DNA of 64,000 bases, taken from positions 2,564,850 through 2,628,849 of the forward strand of contig NZ_JACBZA010000001.1 of assembly GCF_013408535.1 (NCBI RefSeq). Reading direction: 5' to 3'. Source of the DNA: Actinopolymorpha cephalotaxi (GTDB lineage: Bacteria; Actinomycetota; Actinomycetes; Propionibacteriales; Actinopolymorphaceae). The notes beneath the pieces were generated by a model. That model did not search any database. It was not told where the DNA came from and saw only the letters and a list, made by a program, of their open reading frames with translations. Made by a program: the position numbers and the translations under genes. Positions 54,686-62,810 of the stretch are shown one piece after another; position 1 is the stretch's first letter; every line of letters starts with the position of its first letter.

Positions 54686-55762
54686 CTAGATTCCCTTCCG
54701 GAAGGTTCCGCCGTAGGTGGGCCCGCGGCCGCCGCCCCGGCCGCGGCCGTATCCGCGCCGGTGCTGCTTCCAGGCCGGCTGCCGGTGGCGGAAGACGTAC
54801 AGCACGAGAATCAGCACGATCCAGCACGCGCCCACCACCCGCAGGCTCTGCACGTGGGCGAGGGCGACGAACAGGATCGCGCCGGCCAGCGGGACGAGGT
54901 ACAGCCGCAGCGAGCGGCTGCGCACCCACACCGGGGCGCGGGCCTCGGCGAGCAGGTCCTTCAGCTCCTCGGCGTACATCGTCACGTTCCAGTCGGTCAG
55001 GCCGAGCTTGCGGATGCGGCGCAGGTGCCGGCGGACCAGGGTGTACTGCCGCCGGGAGGTGATGACCGGCCGGTCGGTTCCCCGGCCGTCGCCCCAGTGG
55101 TCGACGCTGGTGACGGCCACCTCGTACAGCGCGGTGGCCAGCGCGACCTTGACGTCCTCCGCCTCGGGGTTGGCCTCGGCCGCGCGCTGCAGGACCGCCA
55201 GCCCCTCCTTCACCTTGCCGGCACCGACCTGGGCGGCACCCAGGCCGGTGAGCGCGCGGAGATTGCCGGGCTCGCGTTCACGGACGTAGTCGTACTCGGC
55301 CTGGGCGAGGCGCCACCTGCCCTGCTCGAGGTAGCGGTCGCCCCGGCGCAGGTGGTCGTGCAGGTCGGGATCGCGGCGGTGACCGGACGAGCCCTGGCCG
55401 CCGGAGCCGGTCCCGCCGGAGCCGGAGCCACTCGACCCCCTCGGCCCGCCCGGTGCGGGGGCCGGCGCGGGCACCCGGTCGCGAACGCCGCCGCCGGGGC
55501 CGGTCGCGCCGCCCGCGGTCGCCGCGGCCTGCCGGGCCCGGGCGAGTTTCTCGTCGTACGCCGAACGTGCCGCCGGGTCCAGCAGCGCCTTCTCCGCCGC
55601 GTCGACGTCACGCACCCGCTGCTCGGCGTAGGCCCGGCGCTCGGGGTCCGGGCTGGACTGGCGGCGCACCCAGACCCGGCGCTGCGCGGTGATCGCCGCC
55701 CGGATCTGCTCGGCGCCGGCGCTCGGCGCGACCTCGAGGATCTCGTAGTAGTCGACGGGCAT
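54686..55762 (-). CDS. Membrane-anchored J-domain/TPR protein with degenerate HPD motif
   Basis: A 358-aa protein. Residues 1-70 form a J-like domain (DYYEILEVAPSAG, then RDVDAAEKALLDPAARSAYDEKL), but the HPD tripeptide that activates Hsp70 reads SPD (37-39). A Gly/Pro/Ser-rich linker (80-130) leads to TPR-like helices (135-215, HLRRGDRYLEQGRWRLAQAEYDYV). Two membrane segments follow at about 286-303 and 307-325, and the tail is Arg/Gly-rich. It should face the cytoplasm at the membrane. Possibly it recruits the adjacent Hsp70 without stimulating its ATPase in the standard way; this is inference. Confidence 0.8.
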   Translation of the reverse strand: MPVDYYEILEVAPSAGAEQIRAAITAQRRVWVRRQSSPDPERRAYAEQRVRDVDAAEKALLDPAARSAYDEKLARARQAAATAGGATGPGGGVRDRVPAPAPAPGGPRGSSGSGSGGTGSGGQGSSGHRRDPDLHDHLRRGDRYLEQGRWRLAQAEYDYVREREPGNLRALTGLGAAQVGAGKVKEGLAVLQRAAEANPEAEDVKVALATALYEVAVTSVDHWGDGRGTDRPVITSRRQYTLVRRHLRRIRKLGLTDWNVTMYAEELKDLLAEARAPVWVRSRSLRLYLVPLAGAILFVALAHVQSLRVVGACWIVLILVLYVFRHRQPAWKQHRRGYGRGRGGGRGPTYGGTFRKGI

Positions 55763-55821
55763 GGTCTCAGTCGTCTTCAGTCAGCACAGTCGGCTCGGTC
55801 GTCATCGGTCGGCTCGTCGGC

Positions 55822-57408
55822 TCAGCTGATGTCGAGCAGCCGCATCCGGTCGGTGGCCGACGCGACCTCGCCCTCGGCCATCGTGGCGACGTTGTTCACC
55901 TCGAAGGTGCCGATCCGCTCCCCCGACGTCTTGTCGTGCACCTCGATGAAGACTGTCTGGTCGATGTCGTACGCGTAGACCACCTCGAACGGCGCGCCCG
56001 CCGGATAGGGCGGGATGTCGAAGGTCTGCTCGCCGATCGCGCGTACGTAGTCGGGGTCGTCGTCGTCGCCCTGGGTCACCTCGACCTTGAGCCGGGTCTG
56101 GTTGTTCTCGATGGTCTCGAACACCTGGCCGCGCTTGGCGGGGATCTTGGTGTTGGCCGGGATGATGACGACGTTCTCCACGTCCTCGGCCGAGGCGGCG
56201 CCGCGGCGTACGGCCAGCGCGCCCAGCCCCTGCGAGGTGACGTCGCGCACCCGGGGGCGGGTCACCGCCGACGCCAGCACCGGCAGCGGCTCCGCGCTGA
56301 TGCCGTCGACCGTGCCGGAGGCGCTGCCGTTCGTGCTCTCGCCGGTGACCTTGTCGAGGTCGACCAGGTGCGCCTGGATCGCCGCACCCAGCGCGACCAC
56401 CTCGTCGGGATTGACCGTACGGATGGGCTCCCGACCGGCGACCTTCCCGATCATCGCCCGCACCATCGGCATCCGGGTCGACCCGCCCGCGAGCAGCACG
56501 TGGTCGACACCGGGCCAGTCCAGGCCGGCGTCACCGACGACCATCTCGGCGATGTCGCGGGTGCGGCTGACCAGGCTGGAGGTGACGTCCTCGAACTCCG
56601 CCCGGGTCAGCGGCACGACCTTCGACACCCCGCCGCCGGACAGCACCACCCGGGTCTGCTCGACCGTGGTGAGGCTGCGCTTGGCGATCTCGGCCTTCTC
56701 CCGCAGGTCCGCCTCGGCCTCGGCGCCGTCCAGCAGGCTCGGCCCACCGGCGGCCTGGAAGCGTTCGTCCAGCAGGCGCATCAGCAGGTTGTCGAAGTCG
56801 AAGCCGCCGAGGTTGCGGTCGCCGTGGGTGGCGAGCACGTCGAAGTCGCCGCCGCCCACCCGCATCACGGTCACGTCGAACGTCCCTCCGCCGAGGTCGT
56901 AGACACACACGGTGCCCTCGACCTCGTGCTCGACGCCGTAGGCGAGTGCCGCGGCGGTCGGCTCGTTGAGGACCCGGGCGACGTTCAGCCCGGCGATCCG
57001 GCCGGCGTCGATGGTCGCCCGCCGCGGGGCGTCGTCGAAGTACGCGGGGACGGTCACCACCGCGTCGGTCACCGGCGAACCCAGCGCGAGTTCGACGTCG
57101 TCCTTGATGCGGCGCAGGATGATCGCGGAGATCTCCTCCGGCCGGTACGTCGTCCCGCCGCTGGTCTCGAACTTCCAGCTCGGGTCGCCCATCGACCGCT
57201 TCACGAACTGCACGACGTCCAGCGGCGCGGTCACCGCGGAGCGTTTCGCCATCGTGCCCACGATCGGCAACTCGTCCTGGAACAGCACGACCGACGGCGT
57301 GAGGCGCTCGCCGTCCCGGTTGACCACGATCTCGGGCTTGCCGAGGTCGTTCACCCGCGCGGCGGCGGAGTAGGTGGTGCCCAGGTCGATACCGATCGTG
57401 TGCCCCAC
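55822..57408 (-). CDS. Hsp70 family chaperone with shortened C-terminus
   Basis: A 528-aa DnaK-like protein; DnaK proper is about 610-640 aa. The nucleotide-binding domain is complete: IGIDLGTTYSAAA, FDDAPRRATIDAGRIAGL, LNEPTAAALAYG, DLGGGTFDVTV and LLAGGSTRMPMV. After about residue 370 comes a beta-sandwich-like substrate domain (about 120 residues), but the alpha-helical lid is largely missing. The last residues (VATMAEGEVASATDRMRLLDIS) are short. It is the first gene of Hsp70 - J-like - GrpE-like and differs from the housekeeping DnaK. No CIRCE or HAIR element is visible in the 209 bp upstream, where GGAACCAGTCC is repeated twice. Confidence 0.9.
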   Translation of the reverse strand: MGHTIGIDLGTTYSAAARVNDLGKPEIVVNRDGERLTPSVVLFQDELPIVGTMAKRSAVTAPLDVVQFVKRSMGDPSWKFETSGGTTYRPEEISAIILRRIKDDVELALGSPVTDAVVTVPAYFDDAPRRATIDAGRIAGLNVARVLNEPTAAALAYGVEHEVEGTVCVYDLGGGTFDVTVMRVGGGDFDVLATHGDRNLGGFDFDNLLMRLLDERFQAAGGPSLLDGAEAEADLREKAEIAKRSLTTVEQTRVVLSGGGVSKVVPLTRAEFEDVTSSLVSRTRDIAEMVVGDAGLDWPGVDHVLLAGGSTRMPMVRAMIGKVAGREPIRTVNPDEVVALGAAIQAHLVDLDKVTGESTNGSASGTVDGISAEPLPVLASAVTRPRVRDVTSQGLGALAVRRGAASAEDVENVVIIPANTKIPAKRGQVFETIENNQTRLKVEVTQGDDDDPDYVRAIGEQTFDIPPYPAGAPFEVVYAYDIDQTVFIEVHDKTSGERIGTFEVNNVATMAEGEVASATDRMRLLDIS

Positions 57409-57617
57409 GAGTCCGTCCCTTCCAACACGCCGTCAACCACACCGAAGACCGGCCGGAGAACACACCGGCGACCGGGCCGGAACCAGTCCGGAACCAGTCC
57501 ACCCAACGTAGCTGAACCTTCACCTTCGTGGCGTTCCGCCATCCCGGCATCATGCCGCCCGGATCCGACATCCCCGGGACGACCGCGGTACCGCGCGTTC
57601 CGGTTACCCTCCCGTTC

Positions 57618-58418
57618 GTGCTCATCCTGTTGCCGCCCTCGGAGGGCAAGGCCGCCCCCGGCAGAGGACGTCCGGTCGACCTGGACTCGCTGTCGCTGCC
57701 CGAACTCACCCCGGCCCGTACGAAGGTCCTCGACGCGCTGGCCGGTCTGTGCGGCGACACGGAGCGGACCGACGAGGCGATGGCAGTGCTCGGGCTGTCC
57801 GCGAGCCAGCGCGGCGAGGTCGAACGCGACGCGCGCCTGCGCGACGCGCCGACGCTGCCGGCGGCCAGGCTGTACACCGGAGTGCTGTACGACGCACTCG
57901 ACTTGGCCTCGCTCGGGGCGGTACAGCGTCGCCGGGCGCAGCGCTTCCTGCTGGTCTGCTCCGGCCTGTGGGGCGCGGTCCGGTTGCGTGACCGCATTCC
58001 GGCGTACCGCTGCTCGATGACGGTCCGGTTGCCCGGCGTCGGCCCGCTGGGCGCCTTCTGGCGGGAGAGCATGCCGGCCGCGATCGCCGGTGCTGCCGGC
58101 CGCGGGCTGGTGCTGGACCTGCGCTCCTCGGCGTACGCCACCGCCTGGACGCCCACCGGCGAACTGGCCGGGCGCACCGCGACCGTGCGGGTGCTGCAGG
58201 AGACGCGGCCCGGCGACGCCTCCAGCCGTACCGTCGTCAGCCACTTCAACAAGGCCACCAAGGGCCGGCTGGTCCGCGACCTGCTGAACAGCGACGACAC
58301 CCCACGCCGCCCCGCCGACCTGGTCGAGGTGCTGCGGGGGCTGGGCTACCAGGTCGAGGCCGAGCGCCCCGAGCGCGGACGTCCCTGGCCGCTGGACGTC
58401 GTGGTCACCTCCGTCTGA
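57618..58418 (+). CDS. yaaA: Peroxide stress protein YaaA (DUF328)
   Basis: A 266-aa cytoplasmic protein of the YaaA/DUF328 family; the E. coli member limits free iron and DNA damage during peroxide stress and binds DNA. All family motifs are seen: ILLPPSEGK at the N-terminus, LYTGVLYDAL, SGLWGAVRLRDRIPAYR, LVLDLRSSAY and VSHFNKATKGRLVRDLL. The GTG at 57618 is chosen because it begins the LPPSEGK strand; longer starts add a Pro-rich stretch. It is divergent from the Hsp70 operon across 209 bp. Confidence 0.93.
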   Translation: MLILLPPSEGKAAPGRGRPVDLDSLSLPELTPARTKVLDALAGLCGDTERTDEAMAVLGLSASQRGEVERDARLRDAPTLPAARLYTGVLYDALDLASLGAVQRRRAQRFLLVCSGLWGAVRLRDRIPAYRCSMTVRLPGVGPLGAFWRESMPAAIAGAAGRGLVLDLRSSAYATAWTPTGELAGRTATVRVLQETRPGDASSRTVVSHFNKATKGRLVRDLLNSDDTPRRPADLVEVLRGLGYQVEAERPERGRPWPLDVVVTSV

Positions 58419-58568
58419 ACGGCCCGCCGGGGAACGGCCGCAGACTCAGGTGCTTCCGTCCGGCCGGCCCCGGAACGTCGCGGCCGATCCGTCGACGACC
58501 CTCGGCGCACGGAACGTGACCGGTGACGAGCGCGGACCGCACATGACGCGAACGAACGACACAAACGA

Positions 58569-58604
58569 CGAGAGCTCGTCACCGGCGTCGGCGACGAGCT
58601 CTCG
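58569..58604. terminator. 12-bp hairpin between yaaA and tRNA-Val(CAC)
   Basis: CGAGAGCTCGTC (58569-58580) and GACGAGCTCTCG (58593-58604) are perfect complements with a 12-base loop. On the minus strand TCGTTTGTGTCG follows, so it may terminate the tRNA transcript; on the plus strand it could end yaaA. Confidence 0.55.
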
Positions 58605-58621
58605 ATCTGCAGTGCTTTCGG

Positions 58622-58693
58622 TGGGCGATACTGGGATCGAACCAGTGACCTCTTCGGTGTGAACGAAGCGCTCTCCCGCTGAGCTAATCGCCC
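58622..58693 (-). tRNA. tRNA-Val (anticodon CAC)
   Basis: A 72-nt cloverleaf on the minus strand: acceptor GGGCGAT/ATCGCCC, D-arm GCTC...GAGC, anticodon arm CTTCG-TTCACAC-CGAAG with anticodon CAC, T-arm ACTGG-TTCGATC-CCAGT, and discriminator A. The CCA end is not encoded. It reads GUG valine codons, common in this GC-rich genome. Confidence 0.95.
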
Positions 58694-58741
58694 CTCTTGC
58701 ACGCCCCGAGCGGGGCGACAGAAACCCTAGCGCATCGCCAT

Positions 58742-59443
58742 CTACCGCAACGACCGGACCCACTCCCAGGCGGAGACGACCGGGCCGGGCCATCCCTGCG
58801 TCACCACCCAGGCAGCGGCGGCAGCGGCGACGAGCACCACCACGCCGGCGCCGATCAGGAGATTGCGCCTGCGGGCCTTCGGGTCCATCGCCTTCTCACC
58901 GGCGGCGCGGGCCTTGTCCTTCGACCACTCCAGAGTCCGGTGCGCCCACGCGAACTCCGTGGCCAGCACGGCGAGTCCGAGGATGACCGTCAGCCAACCC
59001 GGACCGGGCGCGATGAACATGACGAGCCCGGCGACGATGAGGAGTACGCCGACCACGAACACCGCGCCGCGCCACGTGGCGTTGAGCGTGGGGTGGCGGC
59101 GGATGCGGCGGCGCGCGCGGTGGTGCCAGCGGATCCGGCGCCAGGGCCGGTGCTTCTTCCCGTGTTCACCGTCGTGCTCGCTGTCGTGCTCACCATCGTG
59201 TTCACCGTTGCGCTCGCCGTCGGGTCCGTCCCGATGCTCGCCGTCGTGCTCGCTCTGCGGCTGATGGCCTTCGTGGTCGGCTGATCCCCGATCGTCCGAC
59301 CCGGGCGGCGTGTCGTTTTCGGTGTCGTTCTCGGAGTTGTCGGCGACGCCTTCGACGCTGTGCCGGTCGGGGCGCGGAGGCGCGACGGCCTGCCGTCCAT
59401 CGGCCACACCCTCGCCGTGGTCGGTGTGTCGGTAGGCGCTCAC
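58742..59443 (-). CDS. PGPGW family membrane protein with His/Asp/Glu-rich N-terminus
   Basis: A 233-aa protein of the PGPGW (TIGR02611-like) transmembrane family. Membrane segments lie at about residues 126-146 and 149-166, with the signature APGPGWLTV at 145-153, and a third at about 195-214. The N-terminal 100 residues are low complexity; residues 65-97 are a run of Glu-His-Asp-Gly repeats (EHDGEHDSEHDGEH) that could bind divalent metal, followed by a basic stretch (HRPWRRIRWHHRARRRIRR). No function is established. The GTG at 59443 follows a good CAGGAGGA site. It is divergent from the SsgB-like gene. Confidence 0.85.
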   Translation of the reverse strand: MSAYRHTDHGEGVADGRQAVAPPRPDRHSVEGVADNSENDTENDTPPGSDDRGSADHEGHQPQSEHDGEHRDGPDGERNGEHDGEHDSEHDGEHGKKHRPWRRIRWHHRARRRIRRHPTLNATWRGAVFVVGVLLIVAGLVMFIAPGPGWLTVILGLAVLATEFAWAHRTLEWSKDKARAAGEKAMDPKARRRNLLIGAGVVVLVAAAAAAWVVTQGWPGPVVSAWEWVRSLR

Positions 59444-59744
59444 GAATCCTCCTGCGTGGTTCTCCGCGCTTCGTCCGTTATGGTTTGAGCGCGGGGCCCG
59501 GAGACATAATGCCCCCACTGCCAGTGGTATAGCCGCAGAGCCTACCGTGAGGTCCGACCCCCTTCTGCGGAAGGGAAAACCGCGATCTCGTCTCGCATAC
59601 TGAGAAGTTTGGCGGGGCGAATTCGACCAGACCGGGACGCACCCACCTTCCCGGTTTGATGCAAGGGACTTTGGAGTAGCAGACTCTCGCGCTATGGCCC
59701 TACCGCCGGTCCCGCACCACCCACGGAAAGGCCCCCGCCCCCCG
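59444..59744. other. Divergent intergenic region before the SsgB-like gene
   Basis: About 300 bp between two divergent genes, with lower GC than the coding parts. It holds the CCACTG-C-CAGTGG inverted repeat (59515-59527), which could bind a dimeric regulator, and several AT-richer patches (TATGGTTTGAG, GACATAATG, GGTATAGCC) that could be promoters. None has a convincing -35/-10 pair. Confidence 0.5.
59515..59527. promoter_or_regulatory. Inverted repeat in divergent control region
   Basis: CCACTG and CAGTGG flank one C, a perfect 6-bp dyad about 218 bp upstream of the SsgB-like start and 72 bp upstream of the PGPGW gene start. It could be an operator for a dimeric regulator; no family consensus is recognised. 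Confidence 0.35.
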
Positions 59745-60182
59745 ATGGATGCACTCCCCGCTTCGATCACGCACGCGCTGCCGCTTCGTCTCATCGACGG
59801 AACGGGAGCCGCGCTGCGGCTGACCGCAGAGCTCCGATACGACGCCGCCGACCCGTATGCCGTCGACGCGGTGTTCCATACCGGCGAACCCCGCGGTGTC
59901 CGCTGGGTCTTCGCCAGGGAACTCCTGTCCGAAGGTCTGTTCCGTCCCACCGGTGACGGTGACGTGCACGTTTCGCCCCTCGTGGACGAGACGGGCCGCG
60001 CCATCGTGCTCATCGAGCTCCGCTCCCCCGACGGGGAGGCGGTGCTCCATGCTCCGGCGGACGGCCTCGCGACCTTCCTGCAGAGCACGTACTCGCTGAT
60101 CCCCCCGGGTGAGGAGAGCGGGCACGTCGACCTCGACCTGCTGGTCGAGGAACTGCGTCGCAGCTCCGGCCCGGCGGTCTAG
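59745..60182 (+). CDS. SsgA/SsgB family sporulation and cell-division regulator
   Basis: A 145-aa protein of the SsgA-like family, which in streptomycetes recruits FtsZ to sporulation septa. The family core is clear: LRYDAADPYAVDAVFHTGE, RWVFARELLSEGLFRPTGDGDVHVSP and VLIELRSPDGEAVLHAPADGLATFL, ending with HVDLDLLVEEL. It is closest in pattern to SsgB. The ATG at 59745 gives the usual family length; an upstream ATG at 59694 would add 17 residues. Its presence suggests a filamentous or sporulating organism. Confidence 0.9.
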   Translation: MDALPASITHALPLRLIDGTGAALRLTAELRYDAADPYAVDAVFHTGEPRGVRWVFARELLSEGLFRPTGDGDVHVSPLVDETGRAIVLIELRSPDGEAVLHAPADGLATFLQSTYSLIPPGEESGHVDLDLLVEELRRSSGPAV

Positions 60183-60300
60183 CCAGGCTACGCGCGGATC
60201 GACCCCGGCCCACCTCTGGGTGGTCCGGGGTCGATTCGACGTTGCGTACGGAACCTCGGCACAGTCGCGCGGTCACGGTGTGTCGCCGGCCGCGCTCCGG

Positions 60301-61122
60301 TCAGGGATCGATCCGGTCGGCCGCCGCGCGGGCGAACTCCGCCATCACGCGCGCGGTCACCGGACCGGGAGCGGTGAGCTTCCGCCCGTCCAGTGAGTTC
60401 ACCGCCTGCACGTCGCGGGTGGTCGAGGTGAGGAAGAGCTCCTCCGCCTCCTCCAGCGCGCTCATCGGCAGGTCCTTCTCGTACGCCCCGCACCACTCCA
60501 GCACCAGGGCGCGGGTCACGCCGGCCAGGCAGCCCGCCGACAGTGGCGGGGTGTAGACCTCTCCGCCGAGTACGACGAACAGGTTCGAGCCCGTCCCCTC
60601 GCACACGTTGCCGACGGTGTTGGCGAACAACGCCTCGGTCGCGCCGCGTTCGCGCGCGTGGGCGAGCGCGACGACGTTCTCCGCGTACGACGTCGTCTTC
60701 AGCCCGGCCAGGGCGCCGCGCTCGTTGCGCGGCCACGGAACGGTGGCCAGTGCGGTGGAGTCGGGGCGGGCCGCCAGGTCGGCGATCGCCACCATCAGGG
60801 TCAGCCCCTGGTCGCCGCGTTCGGACCCGAGCGGCGCGGGCCCGCCGGTGACGGTGATGCGCAGCCGGCCGTCGGGCTGGTCCCACGCGTCCAGGACGGC
60901 CGAGACGCCGCGGCGTACGGCGGCCAGGTCGAGCCCGGTGAGCCCGAGGCCGTTCGCGGAGCGGGCCAGCCGGTCCAGGTGCCTGGTGAGTGCGAACGGC
61001 CGGCCGGCGACGACCTTGAGCGTCTCGAACACACCGTCGCCGACGGTGACGCCGTGGTCCAGCGGAGCCAGCGCGGGTGCGTACGGATCCTCGACGAGGC
61101 GGTCGTCGACCCAAACTCTCAT
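60301..61122 (-). CDS. Class IV PLP-dependent aminotransferase (aminodeoxychorismate lyase-like)
   Basis: A 273-aa fold-type IV PLP enzyme. Visible motifs are HGVTVGDGVFETLKVVAG, ALTRHLDRLARSANGLGL, the PLP-lysine region LKTTSYAENVVALAHARERGATEALFAN, GNVCEGTGSNLFVV, and the C-terminal EEAEELFLTSTTRDVQAV. The family includes 4-amino-4-deoxychorismate lyase (folate), D-amino-acid and branched-chain aminotransferases. The pattern suggests the lyase, but I cannot exclude a transaminase. The ATG at 61122 starts RVWVDDRLV. Chorismate itself comes from the aro genes in this window. Confidence 0.85.
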   Translation of the reverse strand: MRVWVDDRLVEDPYAPALAPLDHGVTVGDGVFETLKVVAGRPFALTRHLDRLARSANGLGLTGLDLAAVRRGVSAVLDAWDQPDGRLRITVTGGPAPLGSERGDQGLTLMVAIADLAARPDSTALATVPWPRNERGALAGLKTTSYAENVVALAHARERGATEALFANTVGNVCEGTGSNLFVVLGGEVYTPPLSAGCLAGVTRALVLEWCGAYEKDLPMSALEEAEELFLTSTTRDVQAVNSLDGRKLTAPGPVTARVMAEFARAAADRIDP

Positions 61123-61233
61123 TCTGCGCACACGTCCCTTTCTGCGACGTTCGACCTGACCTAGGTCGCCGTTGGCCAGCACGGCCAGCCTATGGCCCCG
61201 GGCGGGCACCCACGGATACCTACCCTCCGAACC

Positions 61234-62421
61234 ATGGGGGGTCGTGGACGGCCCGGGCGGGCGCTGTCTGCCCGGGCGAAGGAGCTCGTGTCGTACGCCG
61301 TCGTAGGGGCACTCGCCCTGGGCGCGGGGTGTTCCGCACCGCCGGGCGCCGGCCAGGGCCGACCGGCCGGCGGCGCCTCGTGGGTCTCGGCGCCGGCTGG
61401 CTCGGGGACGACTCACACCCCGGCCGGCACGTCACGAAAGCCCCACACCCCGGCGGCCCGGGTCACGCCTCCGCACGCGCGGGAGCCCATCACGCTGTCG
61501 TTCGCCGGCGACATCCACTTCCAGAACCAGCTCAGGCCGCGGCTGGCGAACCCGGGGACCGCGCTGGCTCCCCTGCGACCGGAGCTGTCCGGTGCCGACC
61601 TCACCGTCGCGAACCTGGAGACGGCGATCACCACCCGTGGCCGGGCCGAGGACAAGCGCTACCGGTTCCGGGCGCCGCCGAGCGCCTTCGCCGCGGTGGC
61701 CGCCGCCGGGATCGACGTGGTGACGATGGCCAACAACCACGCTGTCGACTACGGGCCGGTCGGGCTGCGGGACACCCTCGCCGCGGCTGCGCACGCTCCG
61801 GTGGCCGTGGTCGGCATCGGGTCGGACGCCACCCAGGCGTTCGCGCCGTACGTGACCCGGATCCGGGGTACGACGGTCGCGGTGATCGGCGCGGACGCGG
61901 TGCCGGACCCCACCACCCGGCACTTCGCCGCGGACGACGACAGCGCCGGAATCGCGGTGGCCGTACGGCCGGACCGGCTGGTGGCCGTCGTGCGGGCGGC
62001 CCGGCGTAACGCGGACGTGGTGGTGGTCTACCTCCACTGGGGCCAGGAACGGGTCGGCTGTCCCACCTCCGACCAGCGCGAGCTCGCCCGGCGGCTCGCC
62101 GAGGCCGGAGCCGACGTCGTGGTGGGCAGCCACGCGCACATCCAGTTGGGCGCGGGGAAGCTGGACGGCACCTTCGTGGCGTACGGCCTGGGCAACTTCG
62201 TGTGGTACTCCCGGAACAGCCGGCGCGAGTCGACGACAGGTGTGCTCACCCTGACCATGGAGGGGCGGTCGGTGCGCGGGGCTCGCTGGACGCCGGGCCG
62301 GGTCGGCGCAGACGGGCTGCCCCGATTCACCGCCGGTGACCAGGCTGAACGCCTGCGCCGGGAGTTCGCGGATCTGACCGGCTGCACCGGTTTGGGACGG
62401 ATAGGGACACCCCCGGTTTGA
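61234..62421 (+). CDS. CapA family lipoprotein
   Basis: A 395-aa protein of the CapA/PGA-capsule-like metallophosphatase fold. The N-terminus has a lipobox (ALGAGCSAP), so it is exported and lipid-anchored. The core contains SFAGDIHFQNQL, LTVANLETAITTRG, MANNHAVDYGPVGLRDT, VYLHWGQERV, VVGSHAHIQLG and YGLGNFVWYS. The D, H, N and H residues of the metal sites are present. CapA in Bacillus helps poly-glutamate capsule synthesis, but most actinobacterial copies are uncharacterised. The ATG at 61234 is chosen because it gives a normal signal length; 61192 is possible. No other capsule gene is nearby. Confidence 0.88.
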   Translation: MGGRGRPGRALSARAKELVSYAVVGALALGAGCSAPPGAGQGRPAGGASWVSAPAGSGTTHTPAGTSRKPHTPAARVTPPHAREPITLSFAGDIHFQNQLRPRLANPGTALAPLRPELSGADLTVANLETAITTRGRAEDKRYRFRAPPSAFAAVAAAGIDVVTMANNHAVDYGPVGLRDTLAAAAHAPVAVVGIGSDATQAFAPYVTRIRGTTVAVIGADAVPDPTTRHFAADDDSAGIAVAVRPDRLVAVVRAARRNADVVVVYLHWGQERVGCPTSDQRELARRLAEAGADVVVGSHAHIQLGAGKLDGTFVAYGLGNFVWYSRNSRRESTTGVLTLTMEGRSVRGARWTPGRVGADGLPRFTAGDQAERLRREFADLTGCTGLGRIGTPPV

Positions 62422-62479
62422 GCCCGGCGTGGGATCCGATAATGTTCACTGCGCGTCGAGGAAACAGCTCGGGGCACAT

Positions 62480-62552
62480 GCGGACGTAGCGCAGCTGGTA
62501 GCGCATCACCTTGCCAAGGTGAGGGTCGCGGGTTCGAATCCCGTCGTCCGCT
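62480..62552 (+). tRNA. tRNA-Gly (anticodon GCC)
   Basis: A 73-nt cloverleaf: acceptor GCGGACG/CGTCCGC, anticodon arm TCACC-TTGCCAA-GGTGA with anticodon GCC, T-arm GCGGG-TTCGAAT-CCCGT, discriminator T. No CCA is encoded. First of three tandem tRNA genes, an arrangement common in actinobacteria. Confidence 0.96.
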
Positions 62553-62605
62553 CGGAGCGGGCCTGGGGCTTGGGTTTTGATCCAGGTCAGCAGGGCGGCG
62601 CCGTT

Positions 62606-62676
62606 GGTGGAGTGGCCGAGAGGCGAGGCAACGGCCTGCAAAGCCGTGTACACGGGTTCAAATCCCGTCTCCACCT
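62606..62676 (+). tRNA. tRNA-Cys (anticodon GCA)
   Basis: A 71-nt cloverleaf: acceptor GGTGGAG/CTCCACC, anticodon arm ACGGC-CTGCAAA-GCCGT with anticodon GCA, T-arm ACGGG-TTCAAAT-CCCGT, discriminator T. It lies between tRNA-Gly and tRNA-Val. Confidence 0.96.
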
Positions 62677-62696
62677 CCAACCCCCTCGCACCATGC

Positions 62697-62768
62697 GGGC
62701 GATTAGCTCAGTGGGAGAGCGCTACCTTGACACGGTAGAGGTCACTGGTTCAATCCCAGTATCGCCCA
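62697..62768 (+). tRNA. tRNA-Val (anticodon GAC)
   Basis: A 72-nt cloverleaf almost identical to the tRNA-Val(CAC) at 58622-58693 except in the anticodon arm (CTACC-TTGACAC-GGTAG, anticodon GAC), one D-loop base and one T-loop base. It ends the tRNA cluster and is followed by a terminator. Confidence 0.96.
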
Positions 62769-62786
62769 CCCCGTATACGCAGTTCG

Positions 62787-62810
62787 GGCCCCGCTTCGGC
62801 GGGGCCTTTT
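62787..62810 (+). terminator. Intrinsic terminator of the tRNA cluster
   Basis: GGCCCCGC-TTCG-GCGGGGCC-TTTT: a perfect 8-bp stem with a stable TTCG tetraloop and a U-run, 18 bases after tRNA-Val(GAC). The clearest intrinsic terminator in the window. Confidence 0.92.

Noticed and set aside
57409-57617. Heat-shock operator (CIRCE or HAIR) before the Hsp70 gene
   Set aside because: Neither consensus can be found; only a short GGAACCAGTCC duplication is present.
62480-62768. tRNA cluster as an integration (att) site
   Set aside because: No integrase, direct repeat of a tRNA 3' end or composition change is seen next to it.
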